DNA of 64,000 nucleotides from Rothia aeria. GTDB taxonomy: Bacteria > Actinomycetota > Actinomycetes > Actinomycetales > Micrococcaceae. The notes under the pieces are model-generated. The model saw nothing but the letters and a program-made list of their open reading frames with translations, was not told the DNA's origin and did no database searches. The position numbers and the translations under genes were made by a program. Every line of letters begins with the position of its first letter. Positions within the stretch are counted from its first letter, which is position 1. Of this stretch, positions 10,019 through 20,433 are shown piece by piece. Location of the stretch: assembly GCA_002355935.1 (NCBI GenBank), contig AP017895.1:1674001-1738000 (forward strand). Reading direction: 5' to 3'.

Positions 10019-11127
10019 TACTTCTGTCCCTCCTTCTCACGTTCGGTGCGCATCTGCTCAATTTGTGCGCCACGTTCCCAGTACGCGGGACCAACCGGCT
10101 CGTGGAAGTCGCTTTGGGCGACAAGGTAGCCGTTGCTGTCAACAGTAATGGGAAGCTGAGGAAGCGCATGGCCTGCAGGGCCAAAAACGACCTTGCATTC
10201 ATCCGCAGCATCAAAAGTTGACTGGTGGCACGGGCACAACAGGTGGTGAGTGCGCTGCTCGTACAGGGCGATAGGGCAACCCACATGGGTGCACACCTTG
10301 GAGTAGGCGACGATACCATCCACATGCCAGTTTTTACGTTCCTCAGAGATTTTCATCTCCTGCGGGTCAAGACGCATGAGTAGAACCACTGCTTTTGCTT
10401 TCTCCTCCAGGTAGCCGTTTTCGTGGCTAAGCGAGGACAAAGTCTCGGGGAGCACATGGTACGCGGAACCGATGGTCACATCCGCTGCTTTAATGGGGGT
10501 TCCGGATGGGTCTCGAACCAACCGCACGCCCTTATCCCACATGGTGCGTTTGAGTACCGAAGGATCCGCAGGCCCTAGGTCACGGAAGAACGTCACGAAA
10601 GTTAACGGTGCCAGAATAACCGAACCAATGAGTGTGTTACGCAGAAGCGGGCGGCGTTTAATGCCAGATTCATCTACGATCGTTTCAACAATTTCGGTGG
10701 CCTCAGCCCGATCCTCTTCGGGGCGCAGATCGTGACGTTCTTCGACAAGCTCATGGTCAGGCATGAGGGTACGGGCCCAATGGACCACACCAATACCAAT
10801 ACCAAACATTGCAAAGGCAATACCAAGACCTAGCAGCAGGTTCTGCAACTGCAATTTGCTGGTGGGCTCGGTGTTGTTAACATCGTAAAAATTACCTTCA
10901 GCTGAGATGCCGAAGTATGCGACCCAAAAGAGCAAAGAGCCAAGCATCGACAGTACGAAGAGAAGGATGACTTGACGTTCTGCGCCTTTAGCACGCTTAG
11001 GGTCTACGTCTGTTAGACGTGGACGGTGAGGAGGCAGCCCCGGGTTGCGAAACTGCTCCTCTGATTCCTCTGAAGAGGTAACTACGGCTGAGCCTTGGGC
11101 TTTTGTGCCGTCACTATGGTTTCCCAT
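10018..11127 (-). CDS. qcrA: Rieske iron-sulfur subunit of the bcc complex
   Basis: Carries the 2Fe-2S cluster that moves electrons from quinol to cytochrome cc. 369 residues. Three membrane helices near 52-72, 98-117 and 163-181 (three rather than one is the actinobacterial form). Cluster ligands are Cys279 and His281 in CTHVGC, and Cys298 and His301 in CPCH, with Cys284 and Cys300 able to form the stabilising disulfide. Long charged N-terminus of about 50 residues. Lies between qcrC and qcrB. Confidence 0.95.
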   Translation of the reverse strand: MGNHSDGTKAQGSAVVTSSEESEEQFRNPGLPPHRPRLTDVDPKRAKGAERQVILLFVLSMLGSLLFWVAYFGISAEGNFYDVNNTEPTSKLQLQNLLLGLGIAFAMFGIGIGVVHWARTLMPDHELVEERHDLRPEEDRAEATEIVETIVDESGIKRRPLLRNTLIGSVILAPLTFVTFFRDLGPADPSVLKRTMWDKGVRLVRDPSGTPIKAADVTIGSAYHVLPETLSSLSHENGYLEEKAKAVVLLMRLDPQEMKISEERKNWHVDGIVAYSKVCTHVGCPIALYEQRTHHLLCPCHQSTFDAADECKVVFGPAGHALPQLPITVDSNGYLVAQSDFHEPVGPAYWERGAQIEQMRTEREKEGQK

Positions 11128-11171
11128 TGTGTTGCCTCAAATCTTTTTCTGTACGAATAGTGTGTGCGTAC

Positions 11172-11966
11172 CTACGCTGAACGGGAAGTCAGCCAGATGA
11201 CGAAGACGATTACAATACCTAAGCCGACGGTCCAAATGAGCAGACCCTCAGAAACAGGGCCCAACGACCCAAGTTTCATGCCGCCGGGGGAGACGTTCTT
11301 CTCCTGGGCTTTTAGGTAGGTAATAACGTCTCGTTTTTCTTCCGGGGTAAGGTTTGCATCGTTGAAGACGGGCATGTTTTGCGGGCCGGTCTCCATGGCT
11401 TCATAGATGTGCTGCTCCTTCACGCCCATCAGGGTGGGGGCGAACTTACCGCGGGTTAGTGCCCCACCAGCGCCTGCTGCGTTGTGGCACATTGCGCAGT
11501 TGGCAAGAAAGACACGTGCCCCATTGGCAGCATCACCTTGGGTGGTATCAAGGTACGCTGTCTCGGGGATAGTTGGCCCAGCCCCAAGTGAAGCAACATA
11601 TGCAGAGAGCTGCCTGGTCTGCTCCTCGTTGAACTGGCCTGGTTTAATCTGTGCCTGCGTGCCCTGCATCTGCATGGGCATACGACCGGTACCGACCTGG
11701 AAGTCAACAGCGGCCGCACCGACACCAATCAGCGAAGGACCATCGGCGGTACCTTCGGCGTTTGTGCCGTGGCAGGTTGCGCAGTTTGCCTGAAACAGTT
11801 TCTGTCCTGCTTCTACATCCTGTTGGGTGTATGCATGGTTTGACTCAGCCTTAGCCTGATTGGTGGCAGTGGCAACTGTATATAGGCCACCAGTGAGGAT
11901 GAGGGCTAAAGCCAGCAACACGACGGCTGCAAGCGGGTGACGCCGCTTTTGGGAAAGTGCCTTCAC
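11172..11966 (-). CDS. qcrC: Dihaem cytochrome c subunit of the bcc complex
   Basis: Membrane-anchored dihaem cytochrome that replaces a soluble cytochrome c and hands electrons to CtaC. 264 residues. N-terminal signal-anchor (about 10-33), two CXXCH haem sites, CATCH at 62-66 and CAMCH at 157-161, and a C-terminal helix LIWTVGLGIVIVFVIWL followed by a short basic tail. Follows ctaE by about 50 bases in the same operon. Confidence 0.95.
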   Translation of the reverse strand: MKALSQKRRHPLAAVVLLALALILTGGLYTVATATNQAKAESNHAYTQQDVEAGQKLFQANCATCHGTNAEGTADGPSLIGVGAAAVDFQVGTGRMPMQMQGTQAQIKPGQFNEEQTRQLSAYVASLGAGPTIPETAYLDTTQGDAANGARVFLANCAMCHNAAGAGGALTRGKFAPTLMGVKEQHIYEAMETGPQNMPVFNDANLTPEEKRDVITYLKAQEKNVSPGGMKLGSLGPVSEGLLIWTVGLGIVIVFVIWLTSRSA

Positions 11967-12015
11967 GTCGTTTTCCTTGTGTGTGCTAGATGGGGTAAGG
12001 ACGGGGCGCTTGTCG

Positions 12016-12654
12016 CTACTTCACGAAGTAGACAACAAAGAAAAGAGCGATCCACACAACATCGACAAAGTGCCAGTAGTACGAGACCACAATGGCACTG
12101 GTCGCTTCGTAATGGCCGAAGCGTTTAGCGACGTAGGCGCGACCAATAATCAGGAGGAAAGCCACCAGACCGGCGGTCACGTGGAGAGCGTGGAAACCTG
12201 TGGTGATGTAGAAGGCAGAACCATATGCGCTGGATGCAATAGTGACGCCTTCGGATACCAAGGTTGCATATTCGTAAGCCTGACCGGCCACGAAGATAGC
12301 GCCCATAATGAAGGTCAACACGAACCACTCGGCCATGCCCCATGCCTTGACATTTAACAAGGAACCAGTGCGGCGGGGCTTGAGCTGCTCGGCAGCAAAA
12401 ACGCCCATTTGGCAGGCGACGGAGCTAAGCACAAGAATGATGGTGTTGATCAGTGCGAAAGTCACGTTCAGCTTGTGCACGTTATCTTCCCAAATATCTG
12501 GGCGTGACGCGCGGAGCGTGAAGTACATGGCAAAAAGACCAGCGAAGAACATCAGCTCAGAGGCGAGCCACACCACGGTGCCAATAGCCACCGTGTTGGG
12601 CCTGTTCAGAGCCGGATGTGCTGGTTTCTTGGGGTTAACGGTTACAGTTGTCAC
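12016..12654 (-). CDS. ctaE: Cytochrome c oxidase subunit III
   Basis: Membrane subunit of the aa3 oxidase. 212 residues with five hydrophobic segments; [33 protein letters not shown] and the terminal [22 protein letters not shown] are family marks. First gene of ctaE-qcrC-qcrA-qcrB. The 240-base gap to trpD must hold both promoters; I could not fix either. Confidence 0.95.
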   Translation of the reverse strand: MTTVTVNPKKPAHPALNRPNTVAIGTVVWLASELMFFAGLFAMYFTLRASRPDIWEDNVHKLNVTFALINTIILVLSSVACQMGVFAAEQLKPRRTGSLLNVKAWGMAEWFVLTFIMGAIFVAGQAYEYATLVSEGVTIASSAYGSAFYITTGFHALHVTAGLVAFLLIIGRAYVAKRFGHYEATSAIVVSYYWHFVDVVWIALFFVVYFVK

Positions 12655-12895
12655 ATAGACATTATGTCGCTAAAACCGGCTTGGAACCAAAGACATATGC
12701 CTTAAAACCCTAAATACGTTAAAAATTACCTAGAAAAACCCCATGAATTCGGGGATTTTGGCTTCCGCGACGACTCTGCAATTTTTGTAATGTTCCGGTT
12801 AGTTGCCAGGCGCCGGTGAATCTTTGGGCTGTGTAGAGCGATAGGGGACATGCACAAAACCTGTCGTTTTGTATGTAGGGCTTAGAATCGAGAGT

Positions 12896-13972
12896 ATGAA
12901 AGCTACTGTATCTGAGCCTTTGAGCTGGAAGCAGATCCTCAACCAGCTGATAAAAAACATTGACCTCACCGTGGACCAGATTGACTGGGCCATGAATCAG
13001 ATAATGACCGGAGCAACCCCCGAACCGGTGTTAGCCTCTTTTCTGACGGCGCTGCATATGAAAGGGGAGACCCCTGCCGAATTAGGGGCTTTGGCGCGCG
13101 GTATGCTTGCCAAAGCCGAAAAGGTGAACATTGGCCCGGACGCTGTCGATATTGTTGGCACCGGGGGAGACCAGCAGAATACCGTAAACATCTCAACAAT
13201 GGCAGCTCTCGTTATTGCTGGCACTGGAGCCACCGTGGTTAAGCATGGAAACCGTGCATCCACTTCTAAATCTGGTTCTGCTGATGTTTTGGAGGCCTTG
13301 GGAATCCGCCTTGATATGCCCATCGAGTCTGTTGCGGAATGCGCTCAGAAGACGGGTATTACGTTCCTTTTCGCTATGACTTTTCATCCAGCAATGCGTT
13401 TTGTGGGGCCAACCCGCCGTGCGCTGGGTATTCCTACTGCGTTTAACTACCTGGGCCCCATGACAAACCCGGCTCGGGTGCGGTCCTCAGCTATTGGGGT
13501 TGCGCACCAGGAGATGGCCCCTAAGATAGCCCAGGTTTTTGCTGACCGAGGAGATCACGCCATAATTTTCCGTGGTAATGATGGGTTGGATGAGTTAAGC
13601 ATCGCCACATCCTCACAGTTGTGGGAAGCCTCTGCAGGCGAACTTAAAGAATATACGTTCACCCCAAGCGACTACGGAGTGCGCCATGCCCCACTGGAGG
13701 CTTTACGGGGCGGGGACGCCCAATATAACGCCACAATTTTTCGGGCCATTCTAGCTGGGGAAGGTGGAAACGGGGGAGAACTGGGTCCTATCCGTGATGC
13801 GGTACTGATTAATGCGGCGGCTGGTTTAACAGCCTACCGGGACTCCGATGAAGGCGCTTTCGACGAGCGCTATACTCAGGCACTTGCAGACGTACGGGAA
13901 TCCATTGACTCTGGCGCGGCTGACAGCGTCTTGAATCGATGGATCGATTTTAGTCGTGCAGCAGCGGAATAG
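12896..13972 (+). CDS. trpD: Anthranilate phosphoribosyltransferase
   Basis: Second step of tryptophan synthesis: joins anthranilate to PRPP. The GTGGD motif (VGTGGDQQNTVNIST) binds PRPP; KHGNRASTSKSGSADVLEALG and the NYLGPMTNPAR stretch fit the family. ATG at 12896 (MKATVSEPLSW) is chosen because the family begins near there; the upstream TTG would extend into the leader. About 358 residues. Divergent from ctaE, an arrangement common in actinobacteria. No other trp gene is nearby. Confidence 0.94.
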   Translation: MKATVSEPLSWKQILNQLIKNIDLTVDQIDWAMNQIMTGATPEPVLASFLTALHMKGETPAELGALARGMLAKAEKVNIGPDAVDIVGTGGDQQNTVNISTMAALVIAGTGATVVKHGNRASTSKSGSADVLEALGIRLDMPIESVAECAQKTGITFLFAMTFHPAMRFVGPTRRALGIPTAFNYLGPMTNPARVRSSAIGVAHQEMAPKIAQVFADRGDHAIIFRGNDGLDELSIATSSQLWEASAGELKEYTFTPSDYGVRHAPLEALRGGDAQYNATIFRAILAGEGGNGGELGPIRDAVLINAAAGLTAYRDSDEGAFDERYTQALADVRESIDSGAADSVLNRWIDFSRAAAE

Positions 13973-14004
13973 AATAAGTAGCATATTCGTCAGCTAAATA
14001 TTTT

Positions 14005-14040
14005 GAAGGTGCGAAAGACTTGCCGGTCTTTTGCACCTTC
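14005..14040. terminator. Hairpin between convergent trpD and DUF3054 gene
   Basis: Stem GAAGGTGC-g-AAAGAC paired with GTCTTT-t-GCACCTTC around a 6-base loop. It overlaps the stop of the minus-strand gene and lies just past trpD. Confidence 0.75.
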
Positions 14041-14532
14041 ACGTTAAGGTTGAATGTTTATGTTCAGGGGGAGTAGGGTTATTTCTTTTTCGGGTATTTA
14101 GTTTAAGCACCAGAGCTGCGACCGCCCGCCAGGTGAAAAATAACACGCCCAAAGCGCAGATAGAGACAATAATAAAGCTAATCTGCGCAATCTCACCGGT
14201 GGCCACCGCCCGTAGGATATGGCCGATGACAAGAGTTCCACACCAAACACACAAGCCCTGAACCCACAGGTTTTAGGACGCTTACCGGTCTTGAAAACAG
14301 ACATAAAAATAAAGACAAACCATACGCAGGCCACACCAATCAGAAATGGTCGAGCGGCTTCAAAAACATGATCAAGGGAGTACCCATGATTCTTTACACC
14401 GATGAAGGCAAAGAGAATCACCACGACAAAATCTATGAGTGCAGAGACCGCAATAGGAACGCCCCGAGACGCCGTGGCATTCTTGAGAGTATCGCGGCTT
14501 AACTGAGGATCACGGGAGCGCATAAGGAACAT
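14039..14532 (-). CDS. DUF3054 family membrane protein, one frameshift
   Basis: Small integral membrane protein of unknown function, common in actinobacteria. Four hydrophobic segments: ALIDFVVVILFAFIGV, PFLIGVACVWFVFIFM, LCVWCGTLVIGHILR and FIIVSICALGVLFFTW. The frame breaks at the TTTT run 14271-14274; adding one base gives K-N-LWVQGLCVWCGTLVIG and joins the halves into one protein of about 165 residues. A GATACA-N5-TGTATC inverted repeat lies about 30 bases upstream of the start (14561-14577) and could be a control site. Confidence 0.75.
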
Positions 14533-14902
14533 CTTTCTAGGGAAGAAACTGGAAAATCCTGATACATCGATTGTATCGGTTATGTTCTCGTGCAGGTGCT
14601 GAATTCGCAGTCACGTAAAGGCCAACCTCTATAGAAGCGGAACCAGGATTTAATGGCGTTGGGTGAGTACGGTGTGTTCCACAGGTGCTAGGCAGGACGC
14701 ACCGAGAAGGTTGGGAATGCGTAGATATCAGCTTGATGGGGTAGTGAATTTTAACTTTACTTTACATAATGTATATTATCGGCTTTATAGGAACCTTGGT
14801 ATTGGCTGTAAATCATTGATTGGTGATATTGCTCATGGGATAATGCTTCCAGTGGGCTCCTACTCAAAGCCCATCATTGAACCTGCAATGAGGAGGAAAT
14901 CA
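14533..14902. promoter_or_regulatory. Divergent non-coding region before DUF3054 gene and nfeD
   Basis: No gene is convincing here. It holds the 6-5-6 inverted repeat GATACA/TGTATC (14561-14577) and an AT-rich stretch around 14745-14790 suited to a plus-strand promoter for nfeD. Neither is assigned to a known regulator. Confidence 0.35.
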
Positions 14903-15366
14903 ATGCTTGACTGGTTCATAGATACACCATGGGCTTTGTGGCTTGTGATAGCCATTTTGCTAGCGCTGATTGAAGTTCTCTCACTGGACTTAGTGTTCCT
15001 AATGTTCTCTGTTGCGGCATTGGTCACAAGCGCATCAACTCCCATTAACCAGACATTCATCGGCCAATGCATAGTTTTCTGCGTTGTTGGTGTGCTCTTA
15101 GTTTTATACTCCGACCCCGTTTGCTGGCGCGGTTGAATAAAAATACTCCTGAAAACACTACTAATGTTGCTGCACTGTTAGGCCAGGAAGTTGAAGTTGT
15201 ACAGGCTGTCACCGCTGATGGCGGATTGGTGCGCCTTGAAGGCGATATATGGAGTGCCCGTTCAACTCTAGGGACTATACCCGCCGGAGGCAAAGCACGT
15301 GTTGTAGAGATTGACGGTGCTACCGCCATCGTTGGAACTATTCAGGAGCAGCCTCTACTCCCCTAG
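14903..15366 (+). CDS. NfeD-family membrane protein, one frameshift
   Basis: NfeD-like protein: N-terminal membrane segments (WALWLVIAILLALIEVLSLDLVFLMFSVAALV read in pieces, then a third) followed by a soluble OB-fold domain (LLGQEVEVVQAV, GKARVVEIDGATAIV). The ATG at 14903 has a perfect AGGAGG at 14891. The frame breaks at the TTTT run 15102-15105; one added T gives LLVFILRPRLLARLNKN and restores about 155 residues. NfeD proteins are typically encoded beside an SPFH/stomatin gene, as here, and are thought to work with it in membrane organisation. Confidence 0.85.
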
Positions 15367-15446
15367 CTAACCCTATTTAATCACCGCCCCAAAATTCGAT
15401 AATATATTCGAAAATTTGGATTTTGCTCTAAGGAGGAATATCTAGA

Positions 15447-16436
15447 GTGTTTAACATTCTAACCATTATTGGTATAGCACTGGTGATCTTTGTGGTCATC
15501 GCTTTAATACGAACTATCAGGGTGATCCCTCAGGCTCGTGCTGGTATCGTTGAGCGCTTGGGTAGGTACCACACTACTTTCCATCCTGGTTTACATATTG
15601 TGATCCCTTTCTTGGATCGGCTGCTGCCGCTAATCGATTTGCGTGAACAGGTTGTTTCATTCCCCGCACAGTCTGTGATTACCGAAGACAACCTCGTGGT
15701 TGGCATCGACACCGTGGTCTACTTCCAGGTGACCGATCCTAAAGCCGCGACCTACGAGATTACTAACTACATTCGTGCGGTAGATGAACTAACGAGCGCA
15801 ACCCTGCGTAACGTGGTGGGTGGGCTAAACCTCGAACAGGCTCTCACCTCCCGCGATCAGATTAACACCGAGCTGCGTGGCGTTCTCGATTCAACCACTG
15901 GTCGCTGGGGCCTGCGTATCTCCCGCGTCGATATTAAAGAGATCCAGCCGCCGCACTCCATCCAAGACTCGATGGAGAAGCAGATGCGTGCAGAACGTGA
16001 CCGTCGTGCCGCTATTCTTACTGCAGAAGGTAAGAAACAGTCCGATATCCTCACGGCAGAGGGTGAATCCCGTGCCGCAATTCTGCGTGCAGAAGGTGAA
16101 AAACAAGCGCAGATTCTTCGTGCAGAAGGTGACGCACAGTCGACTGTGCTCAGGGCAGATGGTGAAGCTGACGCTGTGCGCAAGGTGTTCGAGGCTATTC
16201 ACCAGTCGAACCCCAGCCAGCAGCTGCTGACATACCAGTACCTGCAGACGCTGCCTAAGCTGGCTGACGGGCAGGCCAATAAGCTCTGGTTTATTCCGAC
16301 CGAGCTTGGTGATGCACTGCGCGGATTGGGTAATGCTTTCGGGACCCTGCCGGTATCTGATCTTAAGGACGCACCCGTAAATATCACCAAACCTAAGCAT
16401 GCCGGTGATGATCTCAATGGTGGTTCCGGTTTCTAA
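15447..16436 (+). CDS. SPFH/Band 7 (stomatin-like) membrane protein
   Basis: Stomatin/flotillin-type protein, partner of the upstream NfeD. 329 residues: one N-terminal membrane anchor (about 2-24), the SPFH domain with RAGIVERLGRYHTTFHPGLH, then a long charged coiled region in which near-identical AEG(E/K)xxAxILR units recur between about residues 185 and 250. GTG start with AAGGAGG at ideal spacing. Role in membrane microdomains is inferred from the family (QmcA/HflK relatives). Confidence 0.92.
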   Translation: MFNILTIIGIALVIFVVIALIRTIRVIPQARAGIVERLGRYHTTFHPGLHIVIPFLDRLLPLIDLREQVVSFPAQSVITEDNLVVGIDTVVYFQVTDPKAATYEITNYIRAVDELTSATLRNVVGGLNLEQALTSRDQINTELRGVLDSTTGRWGLRISRVDIKEIQPPHSIQDSMEKQMRAERDRRAAILTAEGKKQSDILTAEGESRAAILRAEGEKQAQILRAEGDAQSTVLRADGEADAVRKVFEAIHQSNPSQQLLTYQYLQTLPKLADGQANKLWFIPTELGDALRGLGNAFGTLPVSDLKDAPVNITKPKHAGDDLNGGSGF

Positions 16437-16596
16437 AAATAGCCGTTTAAAACGCCTATAGTGAACTGCAGGCGGGTGGAGACAAGATTTCCCGATATAA
16501 TGGATGTTTCAAACGTTCGAGGGAAACTCTCTCCCCGCCTGACGTTATGCACGGATGCCTATAAGCATCAAACCACACCGGCTATTGGAGGAATAA

Positions 16597-16938
16597 GTGA
16601 GCGATCGTAGCCTGCGCGGTATGCGCCTTGGCTCCCAGTCCATGGAAACCGAATCGAACGTACAGCCTGCACCTCGTCAGCGTGTTGAATACCGTACCGC
16701 CGACGGCGACCGGGTATTTGTGACCTTCGCGGCCGAAGCTGAAATCCCCCAGACTTGGACTGCTAAATCTGGTAAAGAAGCGTTCCTTGTAAATGGCGAC
16801 AGCGGTTCCTCCGCAGAGGACGAGAAACCGGTTCGTACCCACTGGGATATGCTCATGGAACGCCGTAGCATTGAAGAGCTGGAGAAAACCCTAGAAGACC
16901 GGCTGCAGTACTATCGGTCTCACTTCGCAATCTCGTAA
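16597..16938 (+). CDS. rbpA: RNA polymerase-binding protein RbpA
   Basis: Actinobacteria-specific transcription factor that binds RNA polymerase and the primary sigma factor and helps open-complex formation. 113 residues, close to the family length, with the conserved MRLGSQSMETE start region and the C-terminal sigma-interacting block RTHWDMLMERRSIEELE. GTG start after GGAGG. A single-gene unit closed by a strong hairpin. Its presence is good evidence for an actinobacterial host. Confidence 0.93.
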   Translation: MSDRSLRGMRLGSQSMETESNVQPAPRQRVEYRTADGDRVFVTFAAEAEIPQTWTAKSGKEAFLVNGDSGSSAEDEKPVRTHWDMLMERRSIEELEKTLEDRLQYYRSHFAIS

Positions 16939-16951
16939 TAGATTTTATGGG

Positions 16952-17003
16952 AAATAGCTAAGGCAGTAACCCGCGTGTATGCGGGTTACCGCCTTAGCTA
17001 TTT
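16952..17003. terminator. Long bidirectional terminator between rbpA and the permease gene
   Basis: A 23-bp inverted repeat with one mismatch (AAATAGCTAAGGC... to ...GCCTTAGCTATTT) and a 6-base loop, with T-rich flanks in both directions. It separates two convergent genes. Confidence 0.88.
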
Positions 17004-17038
17004 AAGCTTGAAAGGACAGTTTCAAACTGCCTGTAATC

Positions 17039-18630
17039 CTATTCGATCATGTGCTCAACTTCCATAGGGATCTTTCCTTTAAAGAACGCTGGGCGAACAC
17101 ACCGCTGATATGTCATAACACACAGCCCCAGAATAAATATTGCTACGCTCAAGCAGAAAACAAGCCCGACTCCCCCAATCTCGGAACCTGACCCGTATCC
17201 GGGATCCATCGAATCGTAGCTGGTTCGTGCAAAGAACACTAGAAGCATAATGCCGCCCAGCATCGGGAAAAGGAACTTATTCAAGAATTCCTTAACCCCT
17301 GAAGAAAACGAAACTTTACGGAAATACCATACGCATGCGAACGCCGTAATCCCGTAGTACAGGCATACCATGAGGCTCAGTGCAGAGATTGTATCCCACA
17401 GGACAGATGTAGAGATAAAACGCATAAGAACGTAAAACAGTGTAGCGATTAAACAGGAAGCAAGTGTTGCGTAGCTTGGGGACTGGAATTTAGGGCTAAT
17501 ATTCGCGAACTTGGGCCCCAGAGCCTTGTAATAGCCCATTGCCAACAGTGTGCGGGCTGGCGACACAGCGGTTGATTGCAAAGAGGCAAGGGCAGAAATC
17601 AGCACTGCAAACGACATCATAATGCCAAGAGCCCCCAAGACGGGGCCGGAGAGAGCAGCAAAAATATTCTCCTGGTTGTCAGGGTTGCCCAGCCCCAGCC
17701 CTTCCGATGAGGTGCCTGCGAAAGCTAGGGTGCCGACTGAGATAAGCAGATAGAGAAGAACCACAGTCAAAATGGTTCCCACCGCAGCCTGCCCGCTGGT
17801 GGTGTGCTCCCCTTCTGTCTCCTCATTCATGGTGAGCACCGCGTCCCAGCCCCAGTAAATAAAGAACACAAGAGAAATACCGGATGAAAAAGCTGAGAAA
17901 GATTCAACTCCAAACGGGTTAAACCATTCAAAGGTTGGGGATAAATTAGCGAAACCCCTCCAGTGATGGCCTTATAGAGAGCAACGATAGCAAAGATAGC
18001 GAGAACTACAAGCTGGAAAATAATAAATACGGTTTGGATTTTCTGGGTGGCATCTAGGCCGCGGTAGGTGATATAGCACCCGAAAGCCATAAATGCTAAG
18101 AAAGTTCCAATATTAATGAGGTTATTGCTGGATAGAGTAGCCAGATCAGGGTTTGAGAAAACCTGTGAAAGGGCTAGGTAGAAGAAATCAACAGCGATCC
18201 CTGCCAAGTTCGAGAGAACCAAGATAGTAGCAGCAAGAAGCGCCCAGCCCCCAATCCATCCGACCCACGGGCCAAATGCTTTGGTGGTCCATGTGAAGGT
18301 GGTTCCTGCATCGGGCATAGCAGCATTGAGCTCTCGGTACCCGATGGCCACTAAAAGCATGGGGATGAAACCGATCAGGAAGATAGCAGGCATATGCTCA
18401 CCTGCAACGGCCCCTACAGGCCCTAGCGCCCCGGACAAAGAATATGCTGGGGCAACCACAGAAATACCAATAATAATAGACCCAAAGAGAGAAACGGATC
18501 CGGAAGAAAGCCCCTTCTTATTGGCGGCGCTGGTATCTATAGCGCCATGGGGGTGCGCTGGTGCAGCGTCCTGAATATGGACCTGCCCGTGAGGATTAGA
18601 CTGTTTATGAGACTGACTATTCTGAGTCAA
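17039..18630 (-). CDS. APC-superfamily amino acid/polyamine permease, one frameshift
   Basis: Secondary transporter with about 12 membrane helices. The N-terminal half shows SLFGSIIIGISVVAPAYSLSGALG, the APC substrate-binding region; the middle has FFIYWGWDAVLTMNEET. The frame breaks at the AAA run 17952-17954 (one base missing), and repair gives ITGGVFANLSPTFEWFNPFG between the halves, for about 530 residues. A terminator after gabT separates it from the catabolic operon, so it has its own promoter. Placement next to putrescine-to-succinate genes suggests that it imports putrescine or GABA; that substrate is inference. Confidence 0.85.
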
Positions 18631-18867
18631 GGTGCCTCTCCTTTCGGAGCTATCTCATCGCTAGATGGGTGTGTGCTCATAGCGACCTGCTCAATATGTG
18701 ATTCAGCTTATGGAGTTAAGATTATACTAGAAATTTTAAACTGTAAGTGACATCACTAGTGATTGTTTTATTTTATACATAAAATATATGAGGCAAGATA
18801 TCGCGGTAAATGATACGTAATCTGCAAACTAAATATTGGTATATGTGACGCAAAATAAATTAGGTAT

Positions 18868-18906
18868 GGTAAAGCCCCGGCCGCGAAAAATACCCGGGGC
18901 TTTACC
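18868..18906 (-). terminator. Terminator after gabT
   Basis: 13-bp stem GGTAAAGCCCCGG/CCGGGGCTTTACC just beyond the gabT stop at 18917. It marks the end of the minus-strand catabolic operon. Confidence 0.8.
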
Positions 18907-18916
18907 AATAAACGTA

Positions 18917-20256
18917 CTAGGCTACATCACGAATTCCTGCCACAAGGATATCCATAGCCTGTTCTAATAGCTCATCAGGCATCGCCAAAGGCGGTAGGAG
19001 TCGCACCACATTACCGTACGTGCCGCAGGTAAGAATCAATACACCACGATCCCGGCAATAAGCTGCCACGTCCTTAGCTGCCGTAGGATGCGGGGCTTTA
19101 GAAATGGAATCAGCCACAAACTCTAAGGCCAGCATGGCACCACGGCCGCGGAAATCACCTACGATATCTAACTCCTCAACCAAAGGAGTCAGCTTTGCCG
19201 TCACAATTTCCTCAATACGTAGCGCGCGGGCATTCAAATCCCACTCCTGCATAGTTTCAATAGCGGCAAGAGCCGCAGCACATGACACCGGGTTTCCGCC
19301 GTAGGTGCCGCCCAAACCGCCCGGCTGAACCTTCTCAAAAAGCTCCGCACGGCCAGTTACTGCTGAAAGCGGCATACCACCAGCAATCCCTTTGGCGGTT
19401 GTTACCAGATCAGGTTCAACCCCATCATACTCGCTGGCAAACCATTTGCCAGTACGACAGAAACCGGACTGAACCTCATCCGCGATGAACACGATGCCCT
19501 TCTCACGAGCCCACGAAACCAGGGCAGGCATGAACCCTCCGCAGGTACGATGAAACCGCCTTCACCCTGAATCGGCTCTAACACAATAGCGGCAACATAC
19601 TCTGAACCAATCTGCTTTTCGATCACATCAATCGTGCGCTGTGCCGCTTCTTTACCGTCCATTGTCGGCTCGTCACGGTACGGGTAGCTCATTGGGGCAC
19701 GGTAGATCTCCGGAGCGAACGGGCCAAACCCCTTCTTATAGGGGGCAGCTTTAGCGGTCAGCGCCATTGTCAGGTTGGTGCGCCCGTGGTATGCGTGATC
19801 AAAAACCACCACAGCGTTACGGCCGGTGGCCGCACGGGCAATCTTGACAGCGTTCTCCACGGCCTCGGCGCCGGAATTAAAAAGTACAGAGCGCTTCTCA
19901 AAATTGCCAGGGGTTAACTCATTCAGCTTCTCAGCAACAGCTACATACCCCTCATACGGGGTCACCATAAAACAGGTGTGCGTGAAATGGGCAACCGCCT
20001 CCTGAACAGCCTGAACAACCTTCGGGGCTGAAGCGCCGACGCTTGTAACGGCAATACCGGAGCCCAGATCAGCCCAAGAATTACCATCTGCGTCAACGAT
20101 AACGCCGCCATCCGCATCCACCGCATACACCGGCATACCAGAAGCCACCGAGGCCGGAACCGCCGCAGAACGGCGCTGTCCCAAGGCACGTGAAACAGGC
20201 CCGGGAAATTCACCTGTAAGTTTAATATCTTGCGGAAGACGATACATCTCTACCAT
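18917..20256 (-). CDS. gabT: 4-aminobutyrate aminotransferase, one frameshift
   Basis: PLP enzyme turning GABA and 2-oxoglutarate into succinic semialdehyde and glutamate. FIADEVQSGFCRTGKWFA and TTAKGIAGGMPLSA (with the PLP lysine) are class III aminotransferase marks, as are the N-terminal NSGAEAVENAVKIAR and YHGRT. The frame breaks at the AA pair 19534-19535; one added base turns PAEG-SCLPW into PAEGFMPALVSWAREKG and joins both halves, about 446 residues. The ATG at 20256 (MVEMYRLPQD) has AAAGGTG upstream. It acts after the aminobutyraldehyde dehydrogenase next to it. Confidence 0.92.
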
Positions 20257-20433
20257 GAGAACACCTTTCATAGGTGGCGCGCAGAACATATTGCGCGCAC
20301 TAATATTTATGGATGCAGCCAACCCTGCGGCGCAGGCGCTAATACGCCCGCACCGCTTCGGATTAACACGCTGAAGGGATAGAAGGCGCCAGCACCCCGC
20401 CCGAAGGTGCAAGAGGCTGGCAAAAGGGTGGGG

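Noticed and set aside
15447-16436. Repeated AEGE-ILRAEG coding units as a possible DNA repeat array
   Set aside because: They are the normal coiled-coil repeats of the SPFH protein, not a CRISPR or satellite.
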